Under the pieces are notes generated by a model. The model was not told the origin of the DNA. It did not search any database and saw nothing but the letters and a program-made list of their open reading frames with translations. Shown piece after piece: positions 6,113 to 13,748 of a DNA stretch of 64,000 nucleotides. This DNA is from a virus: IMG/VR virus record IMGVR_UViG_3300013094_000017, positions 1-64,000 of that record. The stretch is one strand, 5' to 3'. Position 1 is the first letter of the stretch. Each line of letters opens with the position of its first letter. The position numbers were made by a program, and so were the translations under genes.

Positions 6113-6141
6113 CATAATGTAGCGGAATACACTACGTTATG
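6113..6141 (+). repeat. 10-bp hairpin between tRNAs
   Basis: CATAATGTAG (6113-6122) pairs with CTACGTTATG (6132-6141) around a 9-nt loop. Probably a processing or stability element; no T-run follows. Confidence 0.5.
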
Positions 6142-6150
6142 TAAATCAAT

Positions 6151-6226
6151 GCGGCTGTAGCTCAGTTGGTAGAGCGTCTGCTTGCCAAGCAGAAGGTCAC
6201 GAGTTCGAGACTCGTTAGCCGCTCCA
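6151..6226 (+). tRNA. tRNA-Gly (GCC)
   Basis: Acceptor GCGGCTG pairs with the TAGCCGC strand, with G-U at the inner pair. Anticodon loop TTGCCAA in CTGC/GCAG, encoded CCA. Confidence 0.93.
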
Positions 6227-6236
6227 TTTATTTTGA

Positions 6237-6265
6237 TTGACAGTTGGTAATACCTATGCTATAAT
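6237..6265 (+). promoter_or_regulatory. Sigma70-like promoter
   Basis: TTGACA, 17-bp spacer, TATAAT. Drives the genes at 6290 and 6600. Confidence 0.8.
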
Positions 6266-6289
6266 ATGCTTGTACAGTTAGGAAATGAT

Positions 6290-6595
6290 ATGAAACACTA
6301 CGTATATGAACCAGGTATAAAGAAAATTGAAAAAGTATTACCGTATTCTGTGGCTGTTCCGCAGGGTTATAAAACTCACGCACAGGCCCTATGCCAACGA
6401 ATATTAGGCAAAAGATATTGTCGTTGGGATCCAAGATGGCGCAGAGTTAATAATTGGACAGTGAAAACCACTACCAGGTGGACAGTATATGAAGATGCAG
6501 TTTGGCACTACAAAGATGGTATACTTTACTTCAAAGATGAAGCTAATACTAAAATGCTTACAATGGTATTATTAAGTAAAACCAAAAGGAGATAG
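6290..6595 (+). CDS. Small basic protein of unknown function
   Basis: 101 residues from MKHYVYEPGIKK. The start is set by the promoter at 6237 and an AGGA 6 nt upstream; an in-frame ATG at 6266 abuts the -10 box and is unlikely. Rich in Arg, Lys and Trp (CRWDPRWRRVNNW near residue 44). No domain recognised. It lies 4 nt before the phosphatase gene, so the two form a transcription unit. Confidence 0.7.
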   Translation: MKHYVYEPGIKKIEKVLPYSVAVPQGYKTHAQALCQRILGKRYCRWDPRWRRVNNWTVKTTTRWTVYEDAVWHYKDGILYFKDEANTKMLTMVLLSKTKRR

Positions 6596-6599
6596 TACT

Positions 6600-7082
6600 A
6601 TGAAACCATGGATTGAAAACATCAGCTTAGAAGATGTAAAGAAAGGCTATCACCACGATGCTGGCGATAATTCTATGCTAATTCAAATCGTAGATCCTGG
6701 TGTAGAGTTTCCAACTCCTAAGTACAAGTTTAAGCGAGTATCACAGTACTTCTTCCTTGATGTAGAGGATAGAGATATTCCCGGTGCTATATTTGATGCG
6801 GCAATCACTGACGCAGACGCTATCGGTATTGCCGAAGATTTGAAATACGCATTGGCCAATAACATGAACGTAATTGTTCACTGTCATATGGGTGTGTGCC
6901 GTAGTGGTGCTGTAGCAGAAGTAGGTGTTATGTTAGGTTTCCAAGATACTGAAAAGTATCGTATTCCTAACACAATGGTCAAGCGTAAACTTATGGAATA
7001 CTTTGGTATGACATACACAGAGTCCGAGCTCCCTAAAGGGGCTTGGGCACTTGACGAAAATGGAATTAGACATTATTATTAA
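6600..7082 (+). CDS. Protein-tyrosine-phosphatase-like protein
   Basis: 160 residues. The active-site loop is VHCHMGVCRSGAVAE (about residues 95-109), which fits the Cys-x5-Arg-Ser signature of cysteine-based phosphatases. An acidic segment earlier (LDVEDRDIPG) may supply the general acid. Such enzymes remove phosphate from Tyr, Ser/Thr or RNA 5' ends. The substrate is unknown. An AAAGGAG site is 8 nt upstream. It could modify host signalling early in infection, which is inference. Confidence 0.75.
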   Translation: MKPWIENISLEDVKKGYHHDAGDNSMLIQIVDPGVEFPTPKYKFKRVSQYFFLDVEDRDIPGAIFDAAITDADAIGIAEDLKYALANNMNVIVHCHMGVCRSGAVAEVGVMLGFQDTEKYRIPNTMVKRKLMEYFGMTYTESELPKGAWALDENGIRHYY

Positions 7083-7088
7083 GAATAT

Positions 7089-7164
7089 GCTACCTTAGCT
7101 CATCTGGTAGAGCACCGGCCTGAAGAGTCGGGTGTGCTTGGTTCAAGTCCAAGAGGTAGCACCA
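7089..7164 (+). tRNA. tRNA-Phe (GAA)
   Basis: Acceptor GCTACCT/AGGTAGC, anticodon arm CCGGC-CTGAAGA-GTCGG, encoded CCA. Last standard tRNA of the array. Confidence 0.93.
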
Positions 7165-7180
7165 AACAAAGGAAATAGAT

Positions 7181-7348
7181 ATGGCAGGCATTTACGGAGT
7201 TTATGAAAAATACGAAGGTCCAGAAGACTGTGATGTAGCCTATTCTAAAGTACAATCTGGCGAATGGGATCTAGCACGCTTTAAGGAATATGTGAGCTGT
7301 GTTGAGAAGATCACATGGCAAGATGCCACCGCAGATGAGAGTTTCTAA
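7181..7348 (+). CDS. Small acidic protein of unknown function
   Basis: 55 residues, starting MAGIYGVYEKYEGPEDC, with a GGAAA site 6 nt before the ATG. Acidic, two Cys, no motif recognised. It lies directly after tRNA-Phe and may be carried on the same transcript. Confidence 0.7.
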   Translation: MAGIYGVYEKYEGPEDCDVAYSKVQSGEWDLARFKEYVSCVEKITWQDATADESF

Positions 7349-7350
7349 TC

Positions 7351-7611
7351 TTGACAGAAGATGAACAACTAATGTGGGATGTGCTCAAGGCATCACCTGA
7401 TGCTGATTGGGTAGAGTTCCGTAAACAGCATAATCGACTTTGGCTAACTAAAGATCGCAGAATTGTCCTGATAAAGAACATGCAAAGCGACTACATTCTT
7501 AGTTGTGTTAATATGTTGGAAGCATTAAGTCAAACCAACACTGCGGCCTATAAGGGATTGATTAAAGAATTGCGCCAAAGAGGAAGTCAGATACCTGACA
7601 ACTCAATATAG
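7351..7611 (+). CDS. Protein of unknown function
   Basis: 86 residues. The frame opens with TTG at 7351, two bases after the previous stop, so translational coupling is likely. An ATG at 7372 is the alternative start. Helical C-terminus (NTAAYKGLIKELRQRG). No domain recognised. Confidence 0.65.
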   Translation: MTEDEQLMWDVLKASPDADWVEFRKQHNRLWLTKDRRIVLIKNMQSDYILSCVNMLEALSQTNTAAYKGLIKELRQRGSQIPDNSI

Positions 7612-7627
7612 AAAAGAGGATAACGAT

Positions 7628-8083
7628 ATGAACAGTACATTTAGCAGTTTGATTGGACACCGCATCAACGCAGTGTTTCTCGCCAACGCAAATGAGACCA
7701 TTGTTTTCCGCACGACTGAGGGAAAGTATCTACGATTTGATACCTGCAATGATTGTTGCAACACTGTTTGGTTTAATCACATTAACGGTAGTGGCTGTGT
7801 TGGGCAGGGTGACACCTTTGATCTTATCCGTGGTGCATTAGTTATAGGCTGCGAGGATAAAGATTGGACTGAGAATAGAGCCTGGACCCCAGAAGATGGC
7901 GGCGATTACGGTGATACTATTCAAGACGGATTCTACACCATCAAGACTGACCGCGGTTATATTGATCTAGAAGTGCGTAACGATCACAACGGCTACTACG
8001 GTGGCACTGTTATGGAAAATGAAGATCTTGATTGGGAGATTACCGATCTAGAAAATCTTGTAGAGATTAAGGAAGATTTCTAA
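7628..8083 (+). CDS. Protein of unknown function, acidic beta-rich
   Basis: 151 residues, from MNSTFSSLIGHRINAV, with an AGAGGATAACG leader. Acidic with a CNDCCNTVWF cluster near residue 40. The alternating pattern of the second half suggests beta strands. It resembles small phage proteins that start with a conserved GxxI..V..... block, but I cannot name a function. Confidence 0.75.
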   Translation: MNSTFSSLIGHRINAVFLANANETIVFRTTEGKYLRFDTCNDCCNTVWFNHINGSGCVGQGDTFDLIRGALVIGCEDKDWTENRAWTPEDGGDYGDTIQDGFYTIKTDRGYIDLEVRNDHNGYYGGTVMENEDLDWEITDLENLVEIKEDF

Positions 8084-8084
8084 A

Positions 8085-8360
8085 ATGAAAATTATCAAGT
8101 TAGACCGCAGACACAGAATGCGGCGAGATTTTGATATGCGATATGCTCTAGTTTGGGAAAGTTATGGATATGTTTGCAGACCATATGAAAAATGGTTAGA
8201 AAAGCAATTTGGAGTAAGTTGGTATACACATAATCCTCATTGGAAGTCAGGATACGGTAGCAATTCTAGCCGTGGCGATCGTCCAACTTTCTATGTCGCA
8301 GTCAAAGAAAAAAGTACATTAACAATGATGTTTTTGGCATTAGGAGATACAAATGAATAA
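8085..8360 (+). CDS. Small protein of unknown function
   Basis: 91 residues, rich in Arg, Tyr and Trp. It begins 1 nt after the preceding stop and ends 8 nt inside the next gene, so it belongs to a tightly packed operon. No motif recognised. Confidence 0.7.
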   Translation: MKIIKLDRRHRMRRDFDMRYALVWESYGYVCRPYEKWLEKQFGVSWYTHNPHWKSGYGSNSSRGDRPTFYVAVKEKSTLTMMFLALGDTNE

Positions 8361-8697
8361 ATTTGATTGGGGCGGTATATTCAGCAAAGTGCCAGACCAT
8401 ACTCAAGAGGCACTCGAACGCTATTTCCTGTACGGATTAGAGCCAGGCAGTTTCTTACAAGCGGTATTAAGCAATGACCTGTACAGTGCTGTGGCCCGTG
8501 CAGATACTTGGAACAAAACTGCTATAGCAGAAATTGTAACTTGGATTGCTCACAACGCACCGGAAGGCAGTTGGGGACATCCTGACTATTACCGTGAATG
8601 GGTTAACAAAGGTCCTGCATTTGTTCGATTTGAAAAGAGTCGTGTTTGGAATATTTTGTCTAATGAACACACAGAAATGAAGGAACCTGAGTGGTGA
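8353..8697 (+). CDS. Conserved phage protein of unknown function
   Basis: 114 residues. The block VPDHTQEALERYFLYG followed by PGSFLQAVLSNDL and ARAD is characteristic of a small protein family widespread in tailed phages, with no known activity. It starts at an ATG preceded by TAGGAGATACAA. Overlaps both neighbours. Confidence 0.8.
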   Translation: MNKFDWGGIFSKVPDHTQEALERYFLYGLEPGSFLQAVLSNDLYSAVARADTWNKTAIAEIVTWIAHNAPEGSWGHPDYYREWVNKGPAFVRFEKSRVWNILSNEHTEMKEPEW

Positions 8698-8882
8698 AAC
8701 AGAAACCAAAATGGGTTGAAACTCGAGAAGCTCTTAAAACAATGGGTCAAGAACCTTTAGAGTTTATTGGCAAAATGGGCGCCGATGGGGTCATTAATGG
8801 CTTACTACCTAACGGTGAAGAGTACGGTTGGTATAAACGTAGAGGCACTAAAGATACTAAATTTAAAGGAAGGAAAGTTTAA
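8691..8882 (+). CDS. Small basic protein of unknown function
   Basis: 63 residues, starting at GTG (8691, or GTG 8694) and overlapping the previous stop. Basic ends, a KMGADGVINGLLPNGEEYGW core that may form a small beta sheet. Stop overlaps the start of the phosphoesterase gene. Confidence 0.6.
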   Translation: MVKQKPKWVETREALKTMGQEPLEFIGKMGADGVINGLLPNGEEYGWYKRRGTKDTKFKGRKV

Positions 8883-9454
8883 TGGCTAAAATATTTATGA
8901 TTAGCGATACGCACTTTGGACACAAAGGCGTTTGTGAATTTAAGCGTGATGACGGTGTTACTGATTTACGCCCGTACGATACCGCAGACGAGATGGATGC
9001 AGATATGATTGAAAAGTGGAATGCCAAGGTTGGCCCAAACGATAAAGTTTATCACTTAGGTGATGTTGTAATTAATCGCAAGGCATTGTCTACATTGGGC
9101 AAGTTGAATGGTGAAAAGGTTCTAATCAAAGGCAACCACGATATCTTTAGGTTGGAGGAATATACTCCGTACTTTAAGGATGTTCGCAGTTATCACGTCC
9201 TTAATGGATTGATCCTAAGCCATATTCCGATTCATGAAGCTAGTTTGGGCCGTTTCGGCACTAACATTCACGGACACTTGCACGCCAGTAGAGTTATGAA
9301 GGATGGTGCTATTGATCCTCGGTACTTTAACATGTGTGTTGAGAATCATAATTATGCTCCAGTTGAATTTGAAGAAGTTATGGAGTTAATTAGAGCAGAG
9401 GGCGGCACAGTTGGGTTTCGAGAACACAAATGGCCAAACGAACTAGTAGGGTAA
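8882..9454 (+). CDS. Calcineurin-like metallophosphoesterase
   Basis: 190 residues with all family motifs in order: DTHFGH (residues 9-14), GDVV (about 60), GNHD (about 83) and HGHLH (about 130). These residues bind two metal ions and hydrolyse phosphoesters. Related phage and bacterial proteins act on nucleotides, nucleic acid ends or proteins; the substrate here is unknown. Last gene of the 7.2-9.5 kb operon, followed by a strong terminator. Confidence 0.88.
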   Translation: MAKIFMISDTHFGHKGVCEFKRDDGVTDLRPYDTADEMDADMIEKWNAKVGPNDKVYHLGDVVINRKALSTLGKLNGEKVLIKGNHDIFRLEEYTPYFKDVRSYHVLNGLILSHIPIHEASLGRFGTNIHGHLHASRVMKDGAIDPRYFNMCVENHNYAPVEFEEVMELIRAEGGTVGFREHKWPNELVG

Positions 9455-9461
9455 GCCTTTA

Positions 9462-9484
9462 AATAGGGCTTGCCCTATTTTTTT
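9462..9484 (+). terminator. Rho-independent terminator
   Basis: Stem AATAGGG/CCCTATT with loop CTTG, then a T-run. Ends the operon that closes with the phosphoesterase gene. Confidence 0.85.
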
Positions 9485-9490
9485 GACTTA

Positions 9491-9628
9491 TTAATCGCAG
9501 TCTGAATATGCTTGTACTAAGCGTGCAACACATTCTGTGTCACCTGGCTTACATACAATATTTGGTATACTTGGAGTTGTTTCTTCTTGCAGGGGTTGGA
9601 TTGGTAATGTATCTGTAGTATTTGACAT
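9491..9628 (-). CDS. Small acidic protein on the reverse strand
   Basis: 45 residues, starting MSNTTDTLPIQPLQEE and ending in an acidic Cys-containing tail. On the reverse strand an AAAGGTGAC site precedes the ATG, and a promoter at 9715-9687 (TTGACA-N17-TACAAT) reads toward it. No function recognised. One of few genes on this strand. Confidence 0.65.
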   Translation of the reverse strand: MSNTTDTLPIQPLQEETTPSIPNIVCKPGDTECVARLVQAYSDCD

Positions 9629-9686
9629 TTTGTGTCACCTTTCTAAAATGAGATTGTGTCTCTAATGATTTATTTATTAAACTACT

Positions 9687-9715
9687 ATTGTATATTAAAG
9701 TACCAATATTGTCAA
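9687..9715 (-). promoter_or_regulatory. Reverse-strand sigma70-like promoter
   Basis: Reverse complement reads TTGACA, 17-bp spacer, TACAAT. Divergent from the forward promoter at 9742, with the two -35 boxes 26 bp apart. Confidence 0.7.
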
Positions 9716-9741
9716 CACCTTGATAAATTTTGATAAATTAG

Positions 9742-9770
9742 TTGACATACTATAAAAAACACTATATACT
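9742..9770 (+). promoter_or_regulatory. Sigma70-like promoter, leaderless
   Basis: TTGACA, 17-bp spacer, TATACT. The ATG of the next gene begins exactly 7 nt after the -10, so the transcript should have little or no leader. Confidence 0.8.
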
Positions 9771-9776
9771 AAACAA

Positions 9777-10031
9777 ATGAGATACACTCCAGAACAAATT
9801 ATTGAATTAGCAAAAGAAGTAGAACTTACAGACAACGATATCGAGTGGGATAATTTACCTCTTGAAAAAGATCGTATCTATCAAATCCTCGGTAGTCAAA
9901 CTTTTGATATGTATAGCCGGTGGACTCAAATGGAAGATAGTGATAGCGGCGAAGCTATTATGTTAGCAACCATCACTAAACTACTAGTAGAAAATTTCGT
10001 ATTAAATCTTAAATTAAATCAAGGAAAATAA
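9777..10031 (+). CDS. Conserved small acidic protein, leaderless
   Basis: 84 residues, from MRYTPEQIIELAKEVELTDND, helical and acidic. There is no Shine-Dalgarno, and the ATG lies where transcription should begin, so a leaderless mRNA is likely. I recall similar small proteins in T4-like phages but know no function. First gene of the operon that includes ahcY. Confidence 0.75.
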   Translation: MRYTPEQIIELAKEVELTDNDIEWDNLPLEKDRIYQILGSQTFDMYSRWTQMEDSDSGEAIMLATITKLLVENFVLNLKLNQGK

Positions 10032-10032
10032 A

Positions 10033-10239
10033 ATGGCTAAAACAAACTCCAGTTTCAAGATTGGCAAGATGGTTAAACTATCAATGGGTGCAACGCTTAA
10101 TAAAGAGCAACGTTTAATCTACAAGAACTGTATGATTGATGCTAAACAGTCATATATTGCTAATCGTAATCGTAAACATAAAGATCCTATTGCACGTGAT
10201 AGCAGCAATGATCAAAACAAAGATGCTCCAAAGGCCTAA
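10033..10239 (+). CDS. Small Lys-rich protein
   Basis: 68 residues, basic, with Ser, Asn and Lys repeats in the tail. One base after the previous stop and 3 bases before ahcY. An AAGGAAA site precedes the ATG. No motif recognised. Confidence 0.7.
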   Translation: MAKTNSSFKIGKMVKLSMGATLNKEQRLIYKNCMIDAKQSYIANRNRKHKDPIARDSSNDQNKDAPKA

Positions 10240-10242
10240 TTA

Positions 10243-11535
10243 ATGGATTATAAAGTAGCGGACATTGGCCTAGCCGCTTGGGGCCACAAAGAAATTGCAA
10301 TCGCAGAAACGGAAATGCCGGGATTAATGGCAATTCGTAACGAATTAAAACCAAATCAACCACTTAAAGGTGCTCGCATTGTGGGGTCATTACACATGAC
10401 TATTCAAACTGCTGTGCTGGTACAGACTTTAGTTGCTCTAGGCGCAGAAGTGCGTTGGAGTAGCTGTAATATTTTTTCAACACAAGACCACGCCGCAGCA
10501 GCCTTGGCAGAACAAGGTATTCCTGTATATGCTTGGAAAGGTGAAACTGAAGCTGACTACTGGTGGTGCATTGAACAGACTATTAAAAATCCAAACGATC
10601 CAACCTGGAAACCCAATATGTTGTTAGATGATGGACATGATCTAACTTGGTATATCCACACTAACTATCCAGAACTATTAGATGGTATCTATGGTGTTAC
10701 TGAAGAAACAACTACAGGTATTCACAAGATTAACGAAGCTATTGCTAATGGTAGTTTCCGTCTACGTGCTATTAATGTTAACGATAGTGTAACTAAAAGT
10801 AAGTTTGATAACTTATATGGTTGCCGTGAAAGTCTAGTAGATTCGATCAAACGTGCTACCGATGTTATGATTGCTGGTAAGACCGCAGTAGTAGCAGGCT
10901 ACGGTGATGTGGGTAAAGGTTCGGCCGCTAGTCTTAAGGCACTTGGTGCGCAGGTTTGGGTAACTGAAATTGACCCAATCTGTGCCCTACAAGCCGCAAT
11001 GGAAGGCTACAAGGTAGTTACCATGGACTATGCCGCAGACAAAGCAGACATCTTTGTAACAGCCACAGGCAATGTAGACATCATCACACATGCGCACATG
11101 TTAAAGATGAAACACAATGCTATTGTATGTAACATTGGGCACTTCGACAGCGAAATTCAAATTGCTAGTTTGGCTGGCTACGAGTGGGACGAGATTAAAC
11201 CGCAAGTAGATCACGTGACTATGCCTAGTGGTAATAAGATAATTATCTTAGCCAAAGGTCGATTGGTAAATTTAGGTTGTGGTACAGGACATCCTAGCTT
11301 TGTTATGTCAAACAGCTTTACTAATCAAGTAATTGCACAGGTTGAAATGTTCCAAAACTATGCTAACTATGAGATTGGTAAGATGTATTTGTTACCTAAA
11401 CACCTAGATGAAAAGGTAGCTAGTCTACACCTAGCACAGATTGGCGCAGAGCTAACCGACCTAACACCTGCGCAAGCAGACTACATTGGCGTAAAGGTAC
11501 AAGGTCCATACAAACCAGAAACATATAGGTACTAA
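10243..11535 (+). CDS. ahcY: S-adenosylhomocysteine hydrolase
   Basis: 430 residues, full length for the family. It hydrolyses S-adenosylhomocysteine to adenosine and homocysteine with bound NAD, removing the inhibitor made by methyltransferases. Visible signatures: [12 protein letters not shown] near residue 48, [10 protein letters not shown] near 79, the NAD-binding [11 protein letters not shown] near 219, [12 protein letters not shown] near 344, and the C-terminal KPETYRY that closes the neighbouring active site. No frameshift or missing motif. A cellular origin is likely. In the phage it could support heavy methylation or S-adenosylmethionine turnover. Confidence 0.96.
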   Translation: MDYKVADIGLAAWGHKEIAIAETEMPGLMAIRNELKPNQPLKGARIVGSLHMTIQTAVLVQTLVALGAEVRWSSCNIFSTQDHAAAALAEQGIPVYAWKGETEADYWWCIEQTIKNPNDPTWKPNMLLDDGHDLTWYIHTNYPELLDGIYGVTEETTTGIHKINEAIANGSFRLRAINVNDSVTKSKFDNLYGCRESLVDSIKRATDVMIAGKTAVVAGYGDVGKGSAASLKALGAQVWVTEIDPICALQAAMEGYKVVTMDYAADKADIFVTATGNVDIITHAHMLKMKHNAIVCNIGHFDSEIQIASLAGYEWDEIKPQVDHVTMPSGNKIIILAKGRLVNLGCGTGHPSFVMSNSFTNQVIAQVEMFQNYANYEIGKMYLLPKHLDEKVASLHLAQIGAELTDLTPAQADYIGVKVQGPYKPETYRY

Positions 11536-11536
11536 A

Positions 11537-11893
11537 ATGAAAAGACTAGAAGGGTTTGTTGAAAAAGGTTGGGGATCAGAGTTAATATGGGCTACTAACC
11601 ATAAGTATTGTGGTAAACTGTTAAAGTTTAATAAAGATGCCAAATTCAGTATGCACTTTCATGCTGAAAAAGATGAATCTTGGTATGTATTAGATGGTCA
11701 ATTTATTATTAAATGGATTGATACCAGCGATGCTTCATTACATGAGCAATATCTTAATCCAGGGGATACATACCGTAACTTTCCGTTATTTCCTCATCAA
11801 TTGATCTGCATCGAAGAAGGTACAATTATTGAGGTTTCTACTCCGGACAGTGTAGAGGATAACTATCGAGTAATGCCCGGAGATAGTCAGTAA
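11537..11893 (+). CDS. Cupin-domain protein
   Basis: 118 residues. The first cupin motif is clear (MHFHAEKDESWYVLDG, about residues 38-53, metal-binding His-His-Glu) and the second lies near FPLFPHQLICIEEGT. It resembles small mannose-6-phosphate-isomerase-type cupins that bind or isomerise sugars. One base after ahcY. Exact activity unknown; the epimerase and glycosyltransferase genes nearby make a sugar role plausible. Confidence 0.8.
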   Translation: MKRLEGFVEKGWGSELIWATNHKYCGKLLKFNKDAKFSMHFHAEKDESWYVLDGQFIIKWIDTSDASLHEQYLNPGDTYRNFPLFPHQLICIEEGTIIEVSTPDSVEDNYRVMPGDSQ

Positions 11894-11894
11894 T

Positions 11895-11989
11895 GCGGTC
11901 GTAAGCAAAAGGCAAAGCTCTAGGACCTAGGTCCTAGGATAGGGAGAACCTAGTTCCCCTTGTTGGTTCGACTCCAGCCGACCGTACCA
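11895..11989 (+). tRNA. tRNA-like RNA with palindromic anticodon arm
   Basis: Acceptor GCGGTCG pairs with CGACCGT, T-arm TTGG-TTCGACT-CCAG, encoded CCA at 11987-11989, and a long variable arm make a class II tRNA shape. The anticodon position is a perfect 18-nt palindrome CTAGGACCTAGGTCCTAG, giving an even-numbered loop with no U33. No normal anticodon can be read; TAG, CTA or AGG are possible triplets. It stands alone, far from the tRNA array. Confidence 0.6.
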
Positions 11990-12002
11990 TAAATACACTA
12001 CA

Positions 12003-12719
12003 ATGAACAAATTCAATTGTAGTCCAAAATTGGGTAGAGAATTCTCAATTCCATCGAGAAACGATTTATTGCCCATCATACACGAAATATCTCCCGAGAT
12101 AGTTAACACCGTTATTGGCACTTATGAGCTAATATTGAAACTAGGTACCCATCTTGGCAAGAGATTTCGTGTTCATATACTACATGTTGAAAACCCTCAC
12201 GTGCTACCAAACGAGCTAGATGCTAATGGAGTATATGATTCCGAAGATGATGAGCGAGGAAAGATATCAATTAGCCTATATCTTATCAATAATCCAGCAG
12301 ACCGCACGTTGTTATGGGATCAAGAAACATTTGATCGTGTGGCAAAACGCATAGCTGATTGTTTAATACACGAACTAACCCATCTACATCAATCAAGAGC
12401 TCGACATTTCTTAAATGTTTCAACACATCATACTGGAAGAGAAACAGAAGAAGAAGAAGCACAAACATATCTTAGTGAGTTTGACGAGATAGATGCATAC
12501 GCACGCAACATTGCAGGCGAGCTATCAGACCTAGATGACACTGTTGACCTACACAAATGTCTCGAACATCCGAGTGGTATAAGCCTTAATGTAAGTCCTA
12601 ATCTCTGGGGTTACATAACTGCCTTCAAAAAAGACCTAAATCATCCTGTAATTAAACGATTATTGAAAAAAATCTATAAAAATTATCAACTTTTGACAAA
12701 AAAAGACTTGCGTTCTTAA
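12003..12719 (+). CDS. Putative zinc metallopeptidase (HExxH)
   Basis: 238 residues. The motif CLIHELTHLHQSRARH (about residues 121-136) fits the HExxH zinc site, with a downstream Glu-rich stretch (RETEEEEAQTYLSEFDE) that could supply the third ligand. The rest is not recognised. A late-type CATAAATA lies at 11988, but only 7 nt before the ATG. Could act on host or virion proteins; function is inferred from the motif alone. Confidence 0.6.
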   Translation: MNKFNCSPKLGREFSIPSRNDLLPIIHEISPEIVNTVIGTYELILKLGTHLGKRFRVHILHVENPHVLPNELDANGVYDSEDDERGKISISLYLINNPADRTLLWDQETFDRVAKRIADCLIHELTHLHQSRARHFLNVSTHHTGRETEEEEAQTYLSEFDEIDAYARNIAGELSDLDDTVDLHKCLEHPSGISLNVSPNLWGYITAFKKDLNHPVIKRLLKKIYKNYQLLTKKDLRS

Positions 12720-12736
12720 TCCTTTGGTAGTATACT
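12708..12736 (+). promoter_or_regulatory. Sigma70-like promoter
   Basis: TTGCGT, 17-bp spacer, TATACT. Reads into the glycosyltransferase gene after an 80-nt leader. Confidence 0.55.
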
Positions 12737-12816
12737 AGTCTTATAAACATAATAACCAATACTAGTCGGCAGGCGTCTACAGTATAGATAATTACGTATA
12801 ACAATAAAGGATCATT

Positions 12817-13572
12817 ATGAAAAACAAAGGTAAATTAAGCATTCCAACCCGCCCAGCGGCAAAGCCTGCTCCACAAGCATCACGTCCTGCAGCACCTACA
12901 GCAAATGCTGCACCTACAGCACTACCAACTAATGCACAGGGACGACCACCGTCAATTATGATTGCTGTTCCGGCAATGGAAATGGTTAATGCAGAATTTG
13001 CACAACACTTGGCCATGGCAGCAGCTAATTTAGTAGCTAACGGTATTAGAATTAACTGCGCATTTAATATCGGTTCAGTTATTACAATTGCCCGCAGAAA
13101 CTTAACAGATATCTTCTTAAAGAGTGATTTTGATTACATTTGGTGGGTAGACAGTGATATGAAGTTTCCTATTGATGCACCTATACGTTTACTTAAACGC
13201 AACAAAGACATTGTTGGTGTAAATTATCGTCGACGTCGTTTCCCTAATCCAAACTTTACAGGCATGCAAGGTACTCCAGGTGCTTATTCAGAGTTCCAAA
13301 CTACTGACAATAGTCCAGCAATGGAATTAATCGATGTATTACCACATGGTTGTGTATTAGTTAAACGTTCTGTATATGAAACAATTCCACAACCGCATTA
13401 TCTGCAAGAATTCATTCCAGAGTTAAATTTGGAAATTGGAGAAGATATCTACTTCTGTCAGCAGGCACAGAAATCAGGATATCAAGTATGGTGTGATCAA
13501 GAGCTGAGCCGTGAAACTGCTCATATTGGGATCTTCCACTTTAATTACAACCTAAGTGTTCCACAACAATAA
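12817..13572 (+). CDS. Glycosyltransferase, GT-A fold
   Basis: 251 residues. An Ala/Pro-rich N-terminal tail of about 45 residues is followed by a GT-A-like domain: PSIMIAVPAMEM, NIGSVITIARRNL, then the DxD metal site in YIWWVDSDMKF (about residue 107), and GEDIYFCQQAQKSGYQVWCD toward the end. It should transfer a sugar from a nucleotide donor to an unknown acceptor (host surface, virion or modified DNA). AAAGGA precedes the ATG. The low-complexity tail may be a linker. Confidence 0.82.
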   Translation: MKNKGKLSIPTRPAAKPAPQASRPAAPTANAAPTALPTNAQGRPPSIMIAVPAMEMVNAEFAQHLAMAAANLVANGIRINCAFNIGSVITIARRNLTDIFLKSDFDYIWWVDSDMKFPIDAPIRLLKRNKDIVGVNYRRRRFPNPNFTGMQGTPGAYSEFQTTDNSPAMELIDVLPHGCVLVKRSVYETIPQPHYLQEFIPELNLEIGEDIYFCQQAQKSGYQVWCDQELSRETAHIGIFHFNYNLSVPQQ

Positions 13573-13586
13573 GCAAAGGAAAATCA

Positions 13587-13748
13587 ATGTTTGAAAGTAT
13601 CGAAATTCGTAAGGTAAAAAATGGTGTCGTAGTTACACTTCGTAGCGACGATGAAGATGCTGAATACGTTTACGATACTGATCGTAAGGCGTTGAAGTTC
13701 ATTAAAGAAATGCTTGAAACTAGAGCAAGAGATATACAGGCTAACTAA
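13587..13748 (+). CDS. Small protein of unknown function
   Basis: 53 residues, starting MFESIEIRKVKNGVVVTL, with an AAAGGAAAA site before the ATG. A beta strand pair followed by a helix is likely. It ends immediately before the next ATG. Confidence 0.7.
   Translation: MFESIEIRKVKNGVVVTLRSDDEDAEYVYDTDRKALKFIKEMLETRARDIQAN

Noticed and set aside
11895-11989. Suppressor tRNA for recoded TAG stop codons
   Set aside because: The anticodon loop is not readable, and several good genes here end in TAG (for example uvsE and the gene ending at 63677), so TAG is used as a normal stop.
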